From Cruorifilaria tuberocauda (taxonomy: Eukaryota; Nematoda; Chromadorea; Rhabditida; Onchocercidae): a stretch of 64,000 nt of DNA. The notes below the pieces were generated by a model that was given only the letters and a program-made list of their open reading frames with translations, searched no databases and had not been told where the DNA came from. The stretch covers positions 1 to 64,000 of the forward strand of contig JABVXU010000277.1 of the NCBI GenBank assembly GCA_013365365.1. Reading direction: 5' to 3'. The position numbers and the translations under genes were made by a program. Numbering within the stretch: position 1 is the first letter of the stretch; each line of letters begins with the position of its first letter. Positions 1 to 15,500 of this stretch are shown here, in pieces.

Positions 1-1086
1 AAAAAAAAAAAAAAAAAAAACAAAAATTCGCGATCAGAAAAAAGACTAAGAAAATTTTATTTCAAAAAAATTATTTCAAACATTAGAAAATCTATAAAAT
101 TGACTTTTTTCAGTCAAGATAAAAAAGAATTTTGAATAGGTTAGTGTTACGTTTACTTTACCCATGAATTTATGAGAAACTGAAAGCAATTTAAAAACTT
201 TAATACTTTTCTGCTCGAGGCAACAAAGAGTATTGAGCCAAGGGCATATTTATTATTAGCGACAAACAAATCTTATTATTTCATACTATTATATCGATGC
301 TTTGATATATCGCTGATATGCATTGTGAGAAGAAATAAAAATTTATTGTGGAAAGCAATTACTTATCATTTTGAAATAATTTCGAATTCCAATGTAATAA
401 TTTAATCAAAACCTTCGGGTGAAATTTCTCCTACAGTACCTCATTTTGCCGTATGAAAGAACATCTTCAGAAAAAACAGTTTTCTTCGTGTAGTAAAACT
501 ATCTACTCCTACAGTAACACATATGAATCAATAAAAGACTTTCACATCGATTATTGGTTAACTTCTTACAGTACTATCAAAAACAGTAAAACAATTTAAT
601 TTGCACAATTTTATAATGAAATGCTGAAAAAAGAATATCCCTTCATGTACGATAAGGTTGCAAATACTATATTTCATGGATTTAAAAATATCTCGACATG
701 TAGGATGAAGTTTTAAATCCAATGTTTGATAAGTTTCTATCAATAGTATCATTAAACTAACCATTTCTTTTTCTTCGCTTGTATCGTATCCCTTCTTCGT
801 TACCATAATATTTATTACGTTTATAAATTTAACAGCCAAAATATAATTGAATGTATCAAAATACAATAATTGCCAAATCGCACAGAGAAACGTTTTGATG
901 ATTTTGCTGAAATTAAATGTAACTGATGAAACTGATAAACCTTATTCATTTGATCATCAGCGGAAGAATGCAAAAAAGAAATATGAATCAATAAATGGAT
1001 ATGAGGAAGTTGCTAAAAATTTGTTAAGATTTATTTCAGGGAGCGTATGTCACCTATTTAAGAAGCTTATCTATTGCCAAAAATTG

Positions 1087-1170
1087 CTTCGTTCCTCGTT
1101 TCCTCGTCTTTCCCTTTTCCTCTTTCTCTTTCCGTCCTCAATTTCCCCCCACTTCCATCCATTCATTTCT
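1087..1170 (+). repeat. Polypyrimidine tract
   Basis: A C/T-dominated stretch on the plus strand, with TTCCTC, TTTCCC and CTCTTTC runs and a run of six C. It lies about 100 bp before the long purine-rich tract and has the opposite strand bias, so the two are partly complementary. Confidence 0.6.
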
Positions 1171-1277
1171 TTACTCATTTAGAATGTAAATTAGCAATTT
1201 ATTTCTAATATTAATCACTATTCCGTTCCTTTAAGAGTGATCAGTCAACGCTATCAGTAATCAAGATATATGAACTG

Positions 1278-1818
1278 AAATTAAAGGAAAGAAGAAGAAA
1301 CGACATAAAGAGAAGAAAGAAAAGACGATGAATGTTGAAAGAAGGGAAATGACAACGATGATAATGATAATAATGAGATGTGAAAGGAGAATAAAAGAGT
1401 TGATGATAAGAAGAAAATAATGTGGGAGAGAGAAGGAAGAAAAACATGATGACATGTAAGAAAAAGGAAATGATGACAATATAAAAAGAATTGAAAAAAG
1501 ATAATGGACGGGAAAGGAGAAGAATAATAGTGATAAGAAAGAAGGGAAAATGATAATAATGATTAGAAAAGGCGAGGAGAGAACGAAAATGATAGGAAAA
1601 GAGGAAGAAAAGGATAATAAGGATAACACGGATGAGAAAGGAGAGAAGATGGATGATAATGACAAAAAAGAAGGAGGAAGATAAAATGATAAGAAGGAAG
1701 AGGGAAAGGATAATGATAGGAAGAAAATAAAATGATAATGAAGGGTGAGGGAAAGGACAATAATGAGAGGAAAAGTTGGAAGAGGAAAAGTTTGGAGAAG
1801 ATTAATGAAGATTGGAGG
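1278..1818 (+). repeat. Long C-depleted purine-rich tract
   Basis: About 540 bp of degenerate GAA, AAGG, GATAATGA and GAAGAA units on the plus strand with almost no C. No fixed period is visible, so it resembles decayed simple sequence rather than a clean minisatellite. The minus strand reads as a 206-codon open frame of Ser, Phe, Leu, Pro and Ile, which is a by-product of the base composition and not a gene. Confidence 0.7.
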
Positions 1819-4800
1819 AGAAAATTGAATGTAAGCAGTTGTTAAAAATAGTTTTTTCGCTTTCTTACTTTCATGGTACAAAGGCTTAAATTAAGGTTTT
1901 GTTTCCTTTCAAGTTGCACTAAATTTCACTCTTTTTTCCTTTTCTTCCACCACTAACTTATTCTTTCTCTTTCTGTGTAGCTCTGATAAAATCAAAAATT
2001 ATTTGACCCATGTGCTAACTGACTGTCAAATACTCAGCAGATTTGATGCTTGATTTTTTCGAAATCATTTCCATGAATCATCGATTTTTATATTATATTA
2101 ATCTTCATGAGATACTTCATATTTGATGATAGTTTCATGGAATTGTTGCGCCGAAAATATCAATCTCTGATATGCCGAAAGATAACAACCATTTCTTCTT
2201 TAAGTCTCAGATACTTATTTCAAAATTAAAAATGAGCCGCTTATGCTAAATAAGGTAAAGAGAGAAAATTTTCATATCAGAATTTATTCTGTGATTTTTT
2301 TCATGTATTTTTCATAAAAAGTTTGAATTACACATATGGAAAGCTTTTTTATTCCAATGAAATAATTTTGATTACAAAGGAAAAAGAAGCGATTCAAACA
2401 TCAAAAAACCATTTCAAAGTTTCAAACCATTTCTTCCGATAGGAAAATCACTTTGATCACTTAAACAAATTTTTCTGATTTTTTATAATTATAATAACTT
2501 AATATGATGAAAAGATGACTTTTTCGAAACAGTTTATCCTGAATTGAAGTGGAAGAGAATTGAAATTTAAGAAAGATTCTGTCACCATTCAGATGACAAA
2601 TTGTTGATATTATGATTTGATGAAAGAAATATGAAAAATAACGGTGTTTTTCAATTTTCAATTTTCAACATTTTACATTATCGTGTCGATATTTCCCTGT
2701 TAATTTCAGGCAGTTTTCTTATTTTGCGGGAAATTCTGAATTCTATTTCCGAAAAACTAAAGTGAAAAACGAAAAAAGTTCAAAAGAAACAATGGTCAAG
2801 ATAAATAAATAATTGTAGTTGTCAAATCCAAAATTTAACTAATTTAAAACAACCAATTTTGTAATTGAAGCAATTTAAGTTAAACTTACTTTTTTTATGC
2901 TATTGCTACTAAGATATTAGTAATAACGCTTCGAGTTCCATTGCAATACTCTAAAGTAAGCTGAATTAAAGCAATAAATTTTCAACAAATATTTGATCAA
3001 GAATCTTTAAAAAGATGAATATTATTACTATTATTCTATTTGAAAGATGGAATAATCATTTTACCGGAATAATATTCATAATATTCTTTGAAATGAGTTG
3101 TAATCAAATTACTTTAAGAAGGAAATTCTATTTGGAATTAATTGTTTTGTGCCTAATGTTCTTCCATTATAAATCAGAAAACAAAAGAAACACCAAAAGT
3201 TGTAAATGAAACAAGCGAAAGAAGTTTAATGTACACATTTATCAGAATCGAGAAGGGAAATTTAAAGAAAGCAAAGTAATATGCCATTTTTATCAATGTA
3301 GAAGTGAGAGGCATTTTCCAATATTTTCGCGAAAAAAATGCAAATTGATTTAAGTTTTGAACTAATGGAAAGGCTGGAACAACAAAATGATAAACGAACA
3401 GATTAGATTAGAGATTTCACTGCATTCAATTCATTTTAAAAGAATAATTCCAAGAATTTCCATGAATCTTAATTAATTTATTGAAGGTATCTTTTTAATT
3501 GGATTCAAAAAAAGTTATGAAAATATCTTTATTTATCATTGATGTTTTTTTCAAGAAGGAAGTAAAATATGAATGAAAATTTCAATGTTATCCACTATTT
3601 TTTCTCATTTTGAATCAATTTTAATATTATAAAATATTCAAACCGTATTTGAATAATATTTGATATTAATTATTATCAATGGTTCTGTAAAATGATGATG
3701 TAAAATGCAGTACATGCAATTTCAAGATACCATGTAAACAGCAAGCTAATTTTGCAATCTCATGATAAATTTTGGATCAAATCATTTATCACTTCTTCAG
3801 TTAAATAAATTAGTAACAAATGATCCTTTATATAAGAAATAATTTCATTAACAGATATAACTTCTTGCACTATTTCAATATATGAAGCAATTGTTTGGAT
3901 ATACCTTTATATTCTGAGCTATCTAAAATTGTGCTATTTACTTTACTCTACTAATCTTTATGAAGTGAACTGAAATAAATGAAACATAACAAAAACGAAC
4001 AGCAGAAGGATGCACGAAGAAGAGGAAATTTGAGGACGATGGATGGAATTAAAAAATTTACGAATGTTTGAAAGCCGAGAGAGAATATTCAAGAATGCAA
4101 AAATTGTTGGAGGAAATGAATGATGTGAATGGAGAGTATACTTTACATATTGAAACAATGATGTAAGTAATATGTTACTTCTATTTTTTTCTTAAATCAA
4201 AGTCTAAAAAACGTGTATATTGAAATCAATGTTTTTTGACTAATTTCTTTAGCAACAATCTTTCCGAAGAAAAGAAAAAACGAGAAATTACATTAAATTA
4301 GTTCATTTTTTAATTTTTAATTGACTTACTAATATTTGTTATTTTGATAATTTGCATTTTTAATAATTTAAAAAATAATCAGGAAATCGTGAAAGATTAT
4401 ATAATTGTTAATAATAAATCATTTTAAGAAATGATTCGTCAGAAAAATGTTGAAAGTACTAAGCATTGGTATACCGCTTTAGCAGTTAAGAATGACAACT
4501 TCCGTATTTTCAATTGACGTAACCAAAATGTTTTGCTCAGTGATCGAAATGCTACTAACTTTGAAATGATGAAAAAAAGAAGTATTAGAGTTATCTGCAT
4601 TTTAACAAAATTAAACTTAGGAATTTTCTATTTGGAAGTTTGAAGTTGTCGTTCATTTTGGTTCAAAAACGAGAAAAGTTGGAATAAGTTTGAAAAGAGT
4701 AACGAAGAAAGATTCCGCAACAGTATCAATTTTGTTGTAAATCAGAATTCCTCAATATATTAAACAGTATTTTTCTCAGAAAATCACTTAGCTACTTTTA

Positions 4801-6531
4801 ACAAATAGGAACTGGACGAAAAAAGTTTTATTTTCTTCTCAATCGTCCAAAAACTTTCTTCGAAATTTCAAACGAATTTTTTCGTTACTTTACGATGAAA
4901 GAGAATTTTTCAACTAAAAAATGAAAAATGAGTGTTTATTTCATGTATTATAGGAAATTAATGAAAATATATAATTGAATTTTAATGAAAAAAGCAAGCG
5001 AAATCAATTGTATCATATTATGGTATGAAGAAATTTTAACAGAAAAATAATCAGAAACAATGATAAGAAGGGAAAAGAGAGAAAATGAATGGAATAACTT
5101 ATTTTTTCTTATTGAATATAATTGTATGTATGTTTGAGGAGGTTTTCCCAATTCTTGAATAATATTTAAATGTTTACTCTGTGAAAATTATTGGGTGAGA
5201 AAAAATGGCAATCATACAACGATTTCCATAAATTTCGCTACGAATTCATCTCTTCCCATGCTTTTTCATTAAGTTTATCAGTAAACATTATTAGTGCAAT
5301 TGACAGCAAATATTTTTAGAACACAAAATGATTGTAGCATTAACTCCTCACTTTCTTTTCTCGATATAGAGACGGAATGAGAGATGGAGGGAGAGAAAGA
5401 GAAAAGGAGAACTTTTTTATTAATTTTCATTTTGTAAAATTTTTCTTAGGAAAATTTGATCTAAAATTATCATTTCAACGATATTCCAAATATGATCATC
5501 GTTAAAATTTAAAATAATAGCAGAAGAAAAAAGTTAATATGGTATGACCATATTTTATATTTGTGGATAAAAATATTTTAGAATTACTGAAAGTGTTTAG
5601 AAGATGTCTTCTATACGAATCAAAAATTTCAATAAGATTAACAGAGCATCAATTTACTTAACATTTTTTCCTTTCAAAATTCCTACTACGTTATGCTTTA
5701 TGTTTACGCGCTAATTGCACTTTAGCTAATACATTATTCACTTTTTGAAATTCTAATATGTGAATTTGTCAATTCTACTATCAACAAAGCAGAAATTGAT
5801 TAAATTTACTACTGTTACTGATTAATGTTTCAAAAAATCCATGTTCTTAAGTGAAAAAATTTATCAAGCACGCAATAAAGCTGCTTGCTAACAAGATCTC
5901 ACTTAATTTTTTGATTTTTTTAAGATTGAAAGTTATTACATTCTAATTTTCCTATTAATTGCTAACGTAACTAAAATTAATGCTTTGCAGTTAATTACAA
6001 ACGTAAAATGCCTTTCAATAATCTTAAATTACAACTTGTAAATTTTCAGATTTTATAAAACCCACTTTTTCGAAGCAAGCAAGAAATATATGATTGCTCA
6101 AATATCGGAAATTCCGTTGGTTAATTTGTTGCATTGCGTTTGCTGCCAAAATGCAGTGAATTTCCTGAAATTGGCTACTTTTGATAATTGATGACATCGT
6201 CATAATTGTGGAATGAAATTATTATTCCAAAAGGATTTTAAATCTAACAACTTTGAAACCAAACAATTAATTTTGAATTTTACTCATACAAATGTATGAA
6301 CAAATTTGAATTTCTTTATCGAATTTCTCGTTTTTAAATTTAATAAGACATTTGTTGTAATTAATTTTCTTTCAAAACTTATCTTCCAAATTAATTGCAT
6401 TTCCATTAAAAGAAATAATAATAGTAAACATTTTCACGTAACAACTTATTCTATAATAAATATAAAAAATAAGTTACGGAAATTAATATTTTAAAAAAAG
6501 CGCAAATTGCAAACAAGGGATGGGCTTTTTT

Positions 6532-6556
6532 TCATGTCATCGCATAAGTGACATGA
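6532..6556. repeat. Perfect 8-bp inverted repeat
   Basis: TCATGTCA and TGACATGA flank a 9-nt spacer, giving a short hairpin or palindromic site in a locally less AT-rich patch. No gene context gives it a role. It may be chance. Confidence 0.35.
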
Positions 6557-9500
6557 ATGCTTTCTGGTTATGCTACGTCCGTTAAATCATTTCCTTCAAC
6601 CTATCAATCGTCGAAAAATTCACTGTGCTTCTGAATTTCAACCGATCGACATGACTTCAAGATCTTCCACTTATCTTTCTCCAACTGCTTCTATTTATTG
6701 CTGGACAACAGTGAAATGCCTAAATCAGAAAGAAAGAAAATTAAAAAAAATAAAATTTAAATCGTAGGAATTTGAAAGTGAATAAAATTAAGAATGGTTC
6801 ACACAAACTTGAAGCATTGTACAGAACTAATTTTTGAAACAAACAAAAAAAATTGAAACAAATTTTTCTAAATATTAATCTATGAAAAGTCCAAAATTTC
6901 AAAATAATCTCCGATTTTTTTCTGTTTTTTTTAAAACATTTTTTGACATCTGTCTTTCTCCTCTATTTCTTCTCTATTCTTCTCTATGAATTCTCTATTT
7001 CGTTTAAATTTTAAATTCAGCTAATTATGCTTGACGAAGCTTTAAAACTGGTAGAAATGTTATTTAAGTTTCTATTCCTGGTTTAAATTATTAATGTTTC
7101 ATATGATAATGACTTTTAGGATGAATAAATTATTGTAAAAAATTTTATAAGACTAGTAGGTTAAATGAATTATCAAGACGTTAGCTTTCTTTCATGCAAA
7201 AAATGATTAAATAAAAAAGCAAAAGAAATATATTTAGTGTAACTGTTTTTATTTCTCGTAAAAAATATTCCATGAAAATCTTTATTTTAGTTTCTTCTAT
7301 CTGATATAATTATCTCGTAGCTAAATCATTATTTGATATTGACACATATTAAGAAATTGTCATATTTTTATCAAAATGATTGAAAAATTTACTTTCTTTT
7401 CGTTATCTTTCAATAACTGAAATTATTTTTGAAAGAAAAGGGAAAAAGTTAAATATCAGCGAGTAAAGACACTTGAACCATTTTTGTTTAAAGTAGCAAA
7501 ACTTTTTTTTAAATACTATAGTATGGAAAAGATTTGTCAAATAGTATGATTTTTTTCATTTAATTTTCAATTTTTCCATTTCTTAATTTAATTTTTTTGG
7601 CAATTTTATTTTTCATTATGTTAAAAAGTTGCTTCTTTAAAGAAAGAATTATTTTCAAGTGAACGGAATATCTTATAAACAAGGAAGAAATTTTCGCAAA
7701 TATTAATGAATTTTCTGATTTAAGAAAAGTTGAAAATATAATTTACTTGGTGAAAATTCGAGAACTTAAAATAGCTGTGATTGTTGTTTATGAATATGAA
7801 AATAAATATTTACTTCTATTATTATCGCCAACAAATCATCTTACTAATTTCCTTAGTGTTACACACTAATATTTGTAAGCTCCGAATATTTAATAACAAC
7901 ATTTGATTAGAACTAATACGTTTGTTTATCGATCAGTGATTGCATAAATTATCAAATTTATCATTATTTTATCGAACAATGAAAATATAATATATTTGTT
8001 ATCAAATGAAAATATAATATTATTGCTTAACCTAATTTTACTGATAATCTAAATTTGTGCAACACTTTTTCTTTGGTTATTTTAAAGAAGAAATTCCTTT
8101 TTTTGCTCTTTTTATTCTAATATAAAAAACAACGATCAATTGAAATGGATAGAAAACTATATTGATTGAAAAATATAAACTTACGCAATGATCACACCGA
8201 ATAAATTGAATATATGAATGAATTATTAATGTTAATTTCAATATTAGATAACAAACTGTCATACATAATATCTAATAAACATAACATGAAACGTTTATTT
8301 TTCAAAACTTTTTTCTTTATAAACTAATTCTATTCAAATTATTATTATATAGTGTTATTTATCCTGTTAATTAGCAAATCTTTAAAAATCTAAATTTATT
8401 AATATCTTCCATTTAATAAATAGAAGGCTGTCAAAAAAAATGGTCAGGTGAGTAAATATAATCTAATGAATTGATAGACTAAAATATAGAAAATGAACTA
8501 GGATATTTTTACTTAAGATTATGACCACAATTAATTCATTAATTAAGCTCCTCTCTGGAATGACTATTTTGCCTGACCAAAAAGTTTTCAAAATTAATTC
8601 ACATCTATTCACAATTTCCTCATAGAAATTCTCCAAAATTAGTGAACTAGCTAATTATAGAAAGAATTTGTCCCAATGTTTTTGCGTAAGAAACATCTGC
8701 TCTTTCAACTAATATAAACGCGTTTGGAAAACTTTTAACAGAAAAACAAGAAATGACATTTCGCACGCATACATTCTTATTATTTTAACTTATAATGACG
8801 AATGAATGATCATGTGGATTACTTCATCTTTAACCCCTATACGACATGGAGGAAATCACACTTAAAAAAGTATTCAGATCACATAACTATCCGAAAACAA
8901 TTATAAATATAAGAAAAGTCTAATTGTTTATTTATGAATAAAAGTATCAAGGCAATTTTCAAGACATCCTTCCATCTATTTATGCAGTTAGATTCAACTT
9001 AGCATTTATTATATTAACATCTAATCAATAGATTAAATAAATAATATCCTTCTACTACTTATTTATTTTTAAATTTCAATGGAATTTAAAGGAAAAAGAA
9101 ACGCTTAAAATAAAGGAGAAATAGAAATTAAGAATTTTCAATTCATTTTAAAGTTCTGCTAACATGGTTAGTTACCAATTATTGAGCAATGAGATCACTT
9201 CTTATTTCATTTTTACTAGCATTGAACTTCAACTTTTTGATGTTAAATTCAGCAAAGCACTTAGCTGATTAATTCACGCTAAAATGAATAGGTACAAGTC
9301 ACCAAATTAGTTATTTCCTGAAAAAAAGTTCTCTTCAAAAATTTTTCTCTTCTTTTTTTCAACGATCAGGATAATTGAACATTTTTTGATAATATTTTAC
9401 TTCTAAATTTTCGATGAAAAATTTTGTATTTAACATTTTTTCCGCTGAAACTTCATCAAAATAAACATTCCTTATGAGAATGAATTCATCCAAGTATTTC

Positions 9501-12500
9501 AATTTAATTTTTCAAATATAATTCTAAAGTTGATTATGAAAAAGTTAGTTTTGATAATGTAAATGTATTTACTGATTGATTGTTATTTTAATGAATGTTA
9601 ATGTTTGTCGTACTGATGGTTTGATGCTTTTTAGATGATATTATCAAATCATTATCTCCCCAATCTTTAGTCTAAAACCTTTTTGTCTGATAAATTTTCG
9701 TTTAATCGTTTTGTGAAATGCCGTACGCAATGAAGAAACATTAAATAAGTTATGAAAATTTGAAGAAATATTTAAAAAGCTGCACAATCTTATTTTAATA
9801 AGAAATTTAGAATTCATGCATAGTAAAAAATTAGTTATGAATTTTCCCGAAAGGTTTACTGCATTGTTTTAAATTGTTCCTTTGTAAACAAAAAGGACAA
9901 TTTTATATGCAACCAATGTAAATGAGAATGAAGAGGAACGCAGTGAAATTCATATTCCTCTCTAATCACCAAATTTTTAATTCTTTCATTCTTAAATTAG
10001 CAATCAAAATGTTATCAACTATTTCCGTTTAATTATCTTCGACATTTCAAATTTGGAAAACTACTGAAGTAACACCGGTGCTAACGAAAAGCACGCAGTA
10101 ATCGTAATGCAGTAAAAAGTTGCTTTTTAAAGAGGCAATATTACAGTAAAAAGTTATTTGCGTTTTTATACCCTATTTTCAGCGCCTTTTTGACCAATTT
10201 ATTTAATAATTTTATTTTAAATTTTTATTTTAAATTTCATAAAATACATTTAAAAAATTTCCAAAGAATTGTAAATAATTAACAAAAGATAGAAAATTTC
10301 TACAAAATTTAATATATTTTTAACACTATTTACCTTTTGTTTTGATACGTTTCGTTTTGAATAGCCAAATTTCTTGACTGTATCCATCGTTAAAAATACA
10401 ACTTATTTTGCATGAAGCATAAATTAAATTTGAAGAATTAAATTTCAAAATATCGAGAAGAAAAATCAACGATAACAACATTCCTTCTGTTGTACTCCTG
10501 CCATAAAAATTTTTATTTAACATTTCATATGCCAACAATGCTACCAAGTAATTACTGATAATTAAAGTTAGGTGATGGGATCAGCCATTGCAATCATGTC
10601 ACTCAGCTAGTATGAAAATATGATAAAATCTATCGATTTTCATCTTTTTTAATGACTAAATGGATGAAATCAGTTGCTAAAATAAAATGCTACATCATTG
10701 ATATGTTCCGTGATAATATAATTCTTCATATTTATCATTACTGAAAAATAATTAAACATGAAGTGATAATGACGAAAGCAAAGGTACGTTTCCAAGGTAG
10801 CAATTTTTATAGTTAAATTAAATCAGAAGGAAAATGTTTTGTGAGCAGCTGGAAATTTGAAAATTATAAAATTACAGATATGTTCTAAAGGACATTTATG
10901 AGAAGTTGATTTCTTCAAAAAAATAATATCAATCCACAATATAAAACTTTTATGTCGACGATTCAACGAATGCGGGGAAAATTGAGATTAATTTTAATTT
11001 GACTCACTTTTGGATTTTTGTGAGCTAAAATTTTTGCATATGAGAAAAGAGAAGAAATCTTTAAAAAAGTGATAGTGTTGAAGAAATTTTCAAATACATT
11101 TAGCTAACTTCACAATTTCAATCCCATTTTTATTATGTTTATTTCGCCAAGTATCATTTTCAGATAGTAATCAATAATATAGTAATCATTTGATGGTCAA
11201 AAATCCATTCATTTCATTATTCTCTCTATCAAATTTAATTAAGAATTGCTGTAGTAATGCTAATTTTCGAATTTTATACTTTTTAGTCCAAAAATTTTCT
11301 ATTTTCTTAATTAGATTAAGAAAGTAACGATTAAGCGATCATTGTTAATAAACTCAAACTAATAAAACTTGACAAATTTGAACAATTTGAAATTAAGGGA
11401 ATATTTCTGTTTGCAAAAAACTTTCCAATATCATCCCGATTGTTATTTTTCCGATAATGAAAAGTTTTTCTATCACTGAAAAAGCAGTGGAAAAAAGATA
11501 TCTTTAAGTTTAATGCTCAAATCAGATATTCACTATTCTAGTCTTTAACTGGTAGTAAATATCCAATCAGTTATAAATGAATTATTAGGAAAATCAGGCT
11601 AATAAATTTTAATTCATTCCTAAGTGGGATGAAATTGGCAGTGATATGTATGATGAATGTTACTCAAAAAAAGAAATATCTTAATTTCGCAATTCCAAGT
11701 TTAGATTAAACATTTCGGGAGAAGCCAAAATGAATGATATAAAATATTTATATAATCAAAGTATAGTTGTAAATTCTACCTTACAAAAATCCCTATCATC
11801 GGCTCTCTTTTCAAATATGATCATTACTTAACTATTGACTTTATCTCTTGCTCATCGACTTGTCATTAACTTAATTGTTGTATATCTGTTCAATTCTTTG
11901 TTGATATAGTGCTCAAGAAAGAGATCGTGATAGCAAGGGAGAGGACAGTCAGTATCATTTTCTACCAGGAAGAAGTCTCATATCGGAGAGCACCAAAGGA
12001 GAGCTTCATATTCACCAAAAGAAAATCGGTCTAACCGATTATATTCTCTTGATTTGCGGCTAACCAACTCCCATCAAAACTTTAAAACAACTGTCAACAG
12101 GAAATCTTGATCTATTGATTGTTTAAGTGTTGTATAATGTTACCATTGGTCTTTCACAAGAAATAAACCTATATAATAATATTTATCTGCTATTAGTAGA
12201 GTTAATAGGCTAACAGATTACTAATTATTACAGCATCAAATTTTGCGCGAAGTTTTTAATAGATAATTTAAATGTACGTATAATGAATGAGAATTTTATT
12301 CCTTGCACCATTTAATATTTTAGGAAGAGAGATTGTTTCGATTCAAATCAAAGTTATTTGATAATCTTCTGTTCAAATTCAGAAATTTAATTTCTTATCG
12401 CATTATAGCAATGACAACATGGAAAGCTGCAGAAAAATAATTATTTTGTTATAGGGAAAGGATTAGCTAGTTTTCAGTCTAAATTTGAAGTCGATTGTCT

Positions 12501-15500
12501 GTAGTTGAAATAGTAGCTAACTCTCTGTTCACCACTTTGTATGAGTAACAAAGGAATCAAAATTTTCAAAATTCCTCTTACGTCAGAAAAATCTCGATAA
12601 TTGAGAGCAAAGTGTTTTATCTCCTCCATGAATTACTTCAACAAATTCTCTATTTGGTTTAGATACACATGAATTAGCCAAAGTTAGGAAAGAAGATCAC
12701 TATTAAGCAAATCGCTGATAGCATTTAAAATCAATCCATCAAATATTTGGTTAGTAAGTGATATGGAAGGGAAAACGAAATAGACAAATAAATGATTTGA
12801 ACCATTAAAATCTAAGAAAATGAAATTAGTTAGAACTCTTCAGAAGTAGTAAACAGTGTGATAGCAAAAGTAAAAGATTTCCAAAGATATGAAATACAGA
12901 AAAAGCCAATGCAAATATCAGGATGGCGAATTTGCACAGTACTGAATTAGTACGATCTTAGCTGTTATCATTACTGTTTTGTAATGAGCAAATTGAGGGA
13001 AGCAGAAAAAAGAGCTAAAATTTCTGTTCACTCTCATTTTCGTTCTTTCAACAAAAAACGACTAAAAAAATTATACGAAAATTTTTTTGTATTTGTTTTT
13101 GTATTAACTTTAGAATTATGTTGAAAATGTCATTGCCCTTTTCCTTTTTATGAATAAATGATATCTAAGCTAAATTGAATAGATTCCAGCTTCTACTAAA
13201 CCACTTGTAAAGGAAATTTACCCATTTCTTCTTAGTACGCAACCAGGAATTTTCGTTTGTTGGCTGTTATTTTAAATGCTATCGCAACTTGCTGATGTTA
13301 TCATTATCTGAGCAGCTAAATCCGATAATCCCCTGAACTTCTGAAGGATTGAGCGATAAATAACGAAGATGCGACACTCGCAGTCCAAGCTGCAAATTAT
13401 TTACTAGCTGTTGGATTTACAGTCTTAACTGTGATTTTGGCATTAGTGCTATTGTTTAAAATGAAAATTGAAAGTTTTGGTCTGAATTTACTGCGAAGCT
13501 ATTACTTTGCTGCTATAATTATCCATACATTGTCAGCTTACTTATTAACCAATAACTTTTTAAAATTTTAATAGCGCAATTTGATCATTCGAATGAATCG
13601 TGAAATACATTAAACGCTTTTCCAATCTACTGAAGCATTTTCCGACCGATGAAAAATGCTCAAACTGTTTTTATTAGAAGCTTAGTTGCGCTTCCGTTCA
13701 TGTCTACTTGCTCTGATTTATATTTTAGAAGCAAAAAGGTTTTTTTTTCGTTTAATTTTTTCGAAGCATTAAATGGATGAAATTTGCTTTTACAAGAAAT
13801 ATTTGTATGTTTTTTTAACTTTGAACTCCGCTCATAACATTGTTACTTTTATAAATAGTCAGAGTAAATAAAATATTAACATTGTTATTAATTCATAGAA
13901 ATTCATCCTTCCTTCTCATACATTTTTCACGTAGCTCGTCTAATTTTTCCGTCAACTTCCAATTATCTTCCTTTCACAATTCAGAGAATGGAAACGTATA
14001 ATTAGCTATGGTAATTATCGAGATTAAAACTGTAAGAGTAAAAAAGAGAAAACAATCGGATATTTCTGCGAGAACGTGAAAAACAATGGTAAAACGTCGT
14101 CTTTACTTCTATTATTATTTGAAATAGTTCTAATTTACGCCTGATTGACTAATAGAATATACTGACTATCTGACAAATCAAAATATAAATTTAACTAGGA
14201 AAGAAAAGCACCGATATATACTGTTTTTACTTAATTCTATATCGTTTGCAATTTATTTAACTTTTATAAATGAAGAAACAATTATAGAAATCTTCCTTTC
14301 CACTTCAAATCTTTGATATGTTTAATAACTATTTTAGCTTATGCTACTTATGACATATTACTAATTAAATCATTTGATCTGTAGTATTGGAAGAAACCCA
14401 TATGATCTGTGATTTTGAGGATTACTGCTTGATTCAGAAAGTGTTTATACAGAAGTGAGTTTGATTACGTAAGAAATATACAATGGAGTTGAAAGCTAAA
14501 ATAACCGGAATGAAAATGAATGAATCAGTTAATTTTATATTGCAATAGGCGTTTTTAGAATCAATTACTTCATTTTCCTTTAAAAATTTTTCGTTCTTCA
14601 CTTAATATTTTTCTTTCTTAAAAGCAAATGACAGAAATTCCAACTTTTATTCATTCAAATCATCTTTTTTGTATAAATCTTCATAGCAGCTTATCATAAT
14701 CATATTAAGGATTCATTTAATATATTTAAATAAATAGCGAAACAGCTTTAGGAAGGTTTAACTGGAAAGAAAACACCGAAGCAATGTAGAAATCAATATT
14801 TAGATTTACTTGATTTGCATGCATCGCGCTTATTGAAACATACAGTTGAACATTTGATATCAACAGCACTTTCCACTGGTTTTAACGCTTCTGAATTCGA
14901 AGCTAAAATGCGAAAGTGAATAGAATTACTGCGATTGATAAGTCTTCAAGTAAACGAATTCTTCACAATTAGTTTCAGGTGCATCTAGGTTTTGATCAAA
15001 GAAATGATAAGATGAATAGTATTATTTCCGCTCTTTCCTCAGTTTGAAAGAAATTATTCCGCATTTTTGTACTATTTACTGTGTGAAATCAATTAGTTTG
15101 TAAGTATTTTATATTTTCTGATGCAAATCAGCAGCATTTACAAATTTTCGTGGATTATTGTAAATTAGCGCTAAATCCATTCATGATTATTATGCGAAAC
15201 TTGTCAAAGAACCAACCAAGAAGTTCAGCAAATGTTGTGGTATTTGAAAATTTCATCAATGGTATTCGAGAGTTTTTGCTGCCGATATTCATATGATTAT
15301 CGTTTCTGACCAAACAGGATGAATTTGTTTGTTTTAACAAATTTAACCAAATTCAAATACGAAAGAAACTTGACTATTTGATTAATTCTTACATACTTCT
15401 TAGAATGGTTAAAGGTTTCCTAAAAAGAGAAACAAAGCAAGCAAAGCGCTCAGATGATTAGCACAAAAGTTGAACAATATTTAACTAAATTTACATCTCG

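Noticed and set aside
1261..1881. 206-codon minus-strand open frame rich in Ser, Phe, Leu, Pro
   Set aside because: It lies wholly over the purine-rich tract; the lack of stops follows from the base bias and the composition is not protein-like.
15155..15340. 61-codon minus-strand frame
   Set aside because: No start context, splice partner or motif; length within chance expectation.
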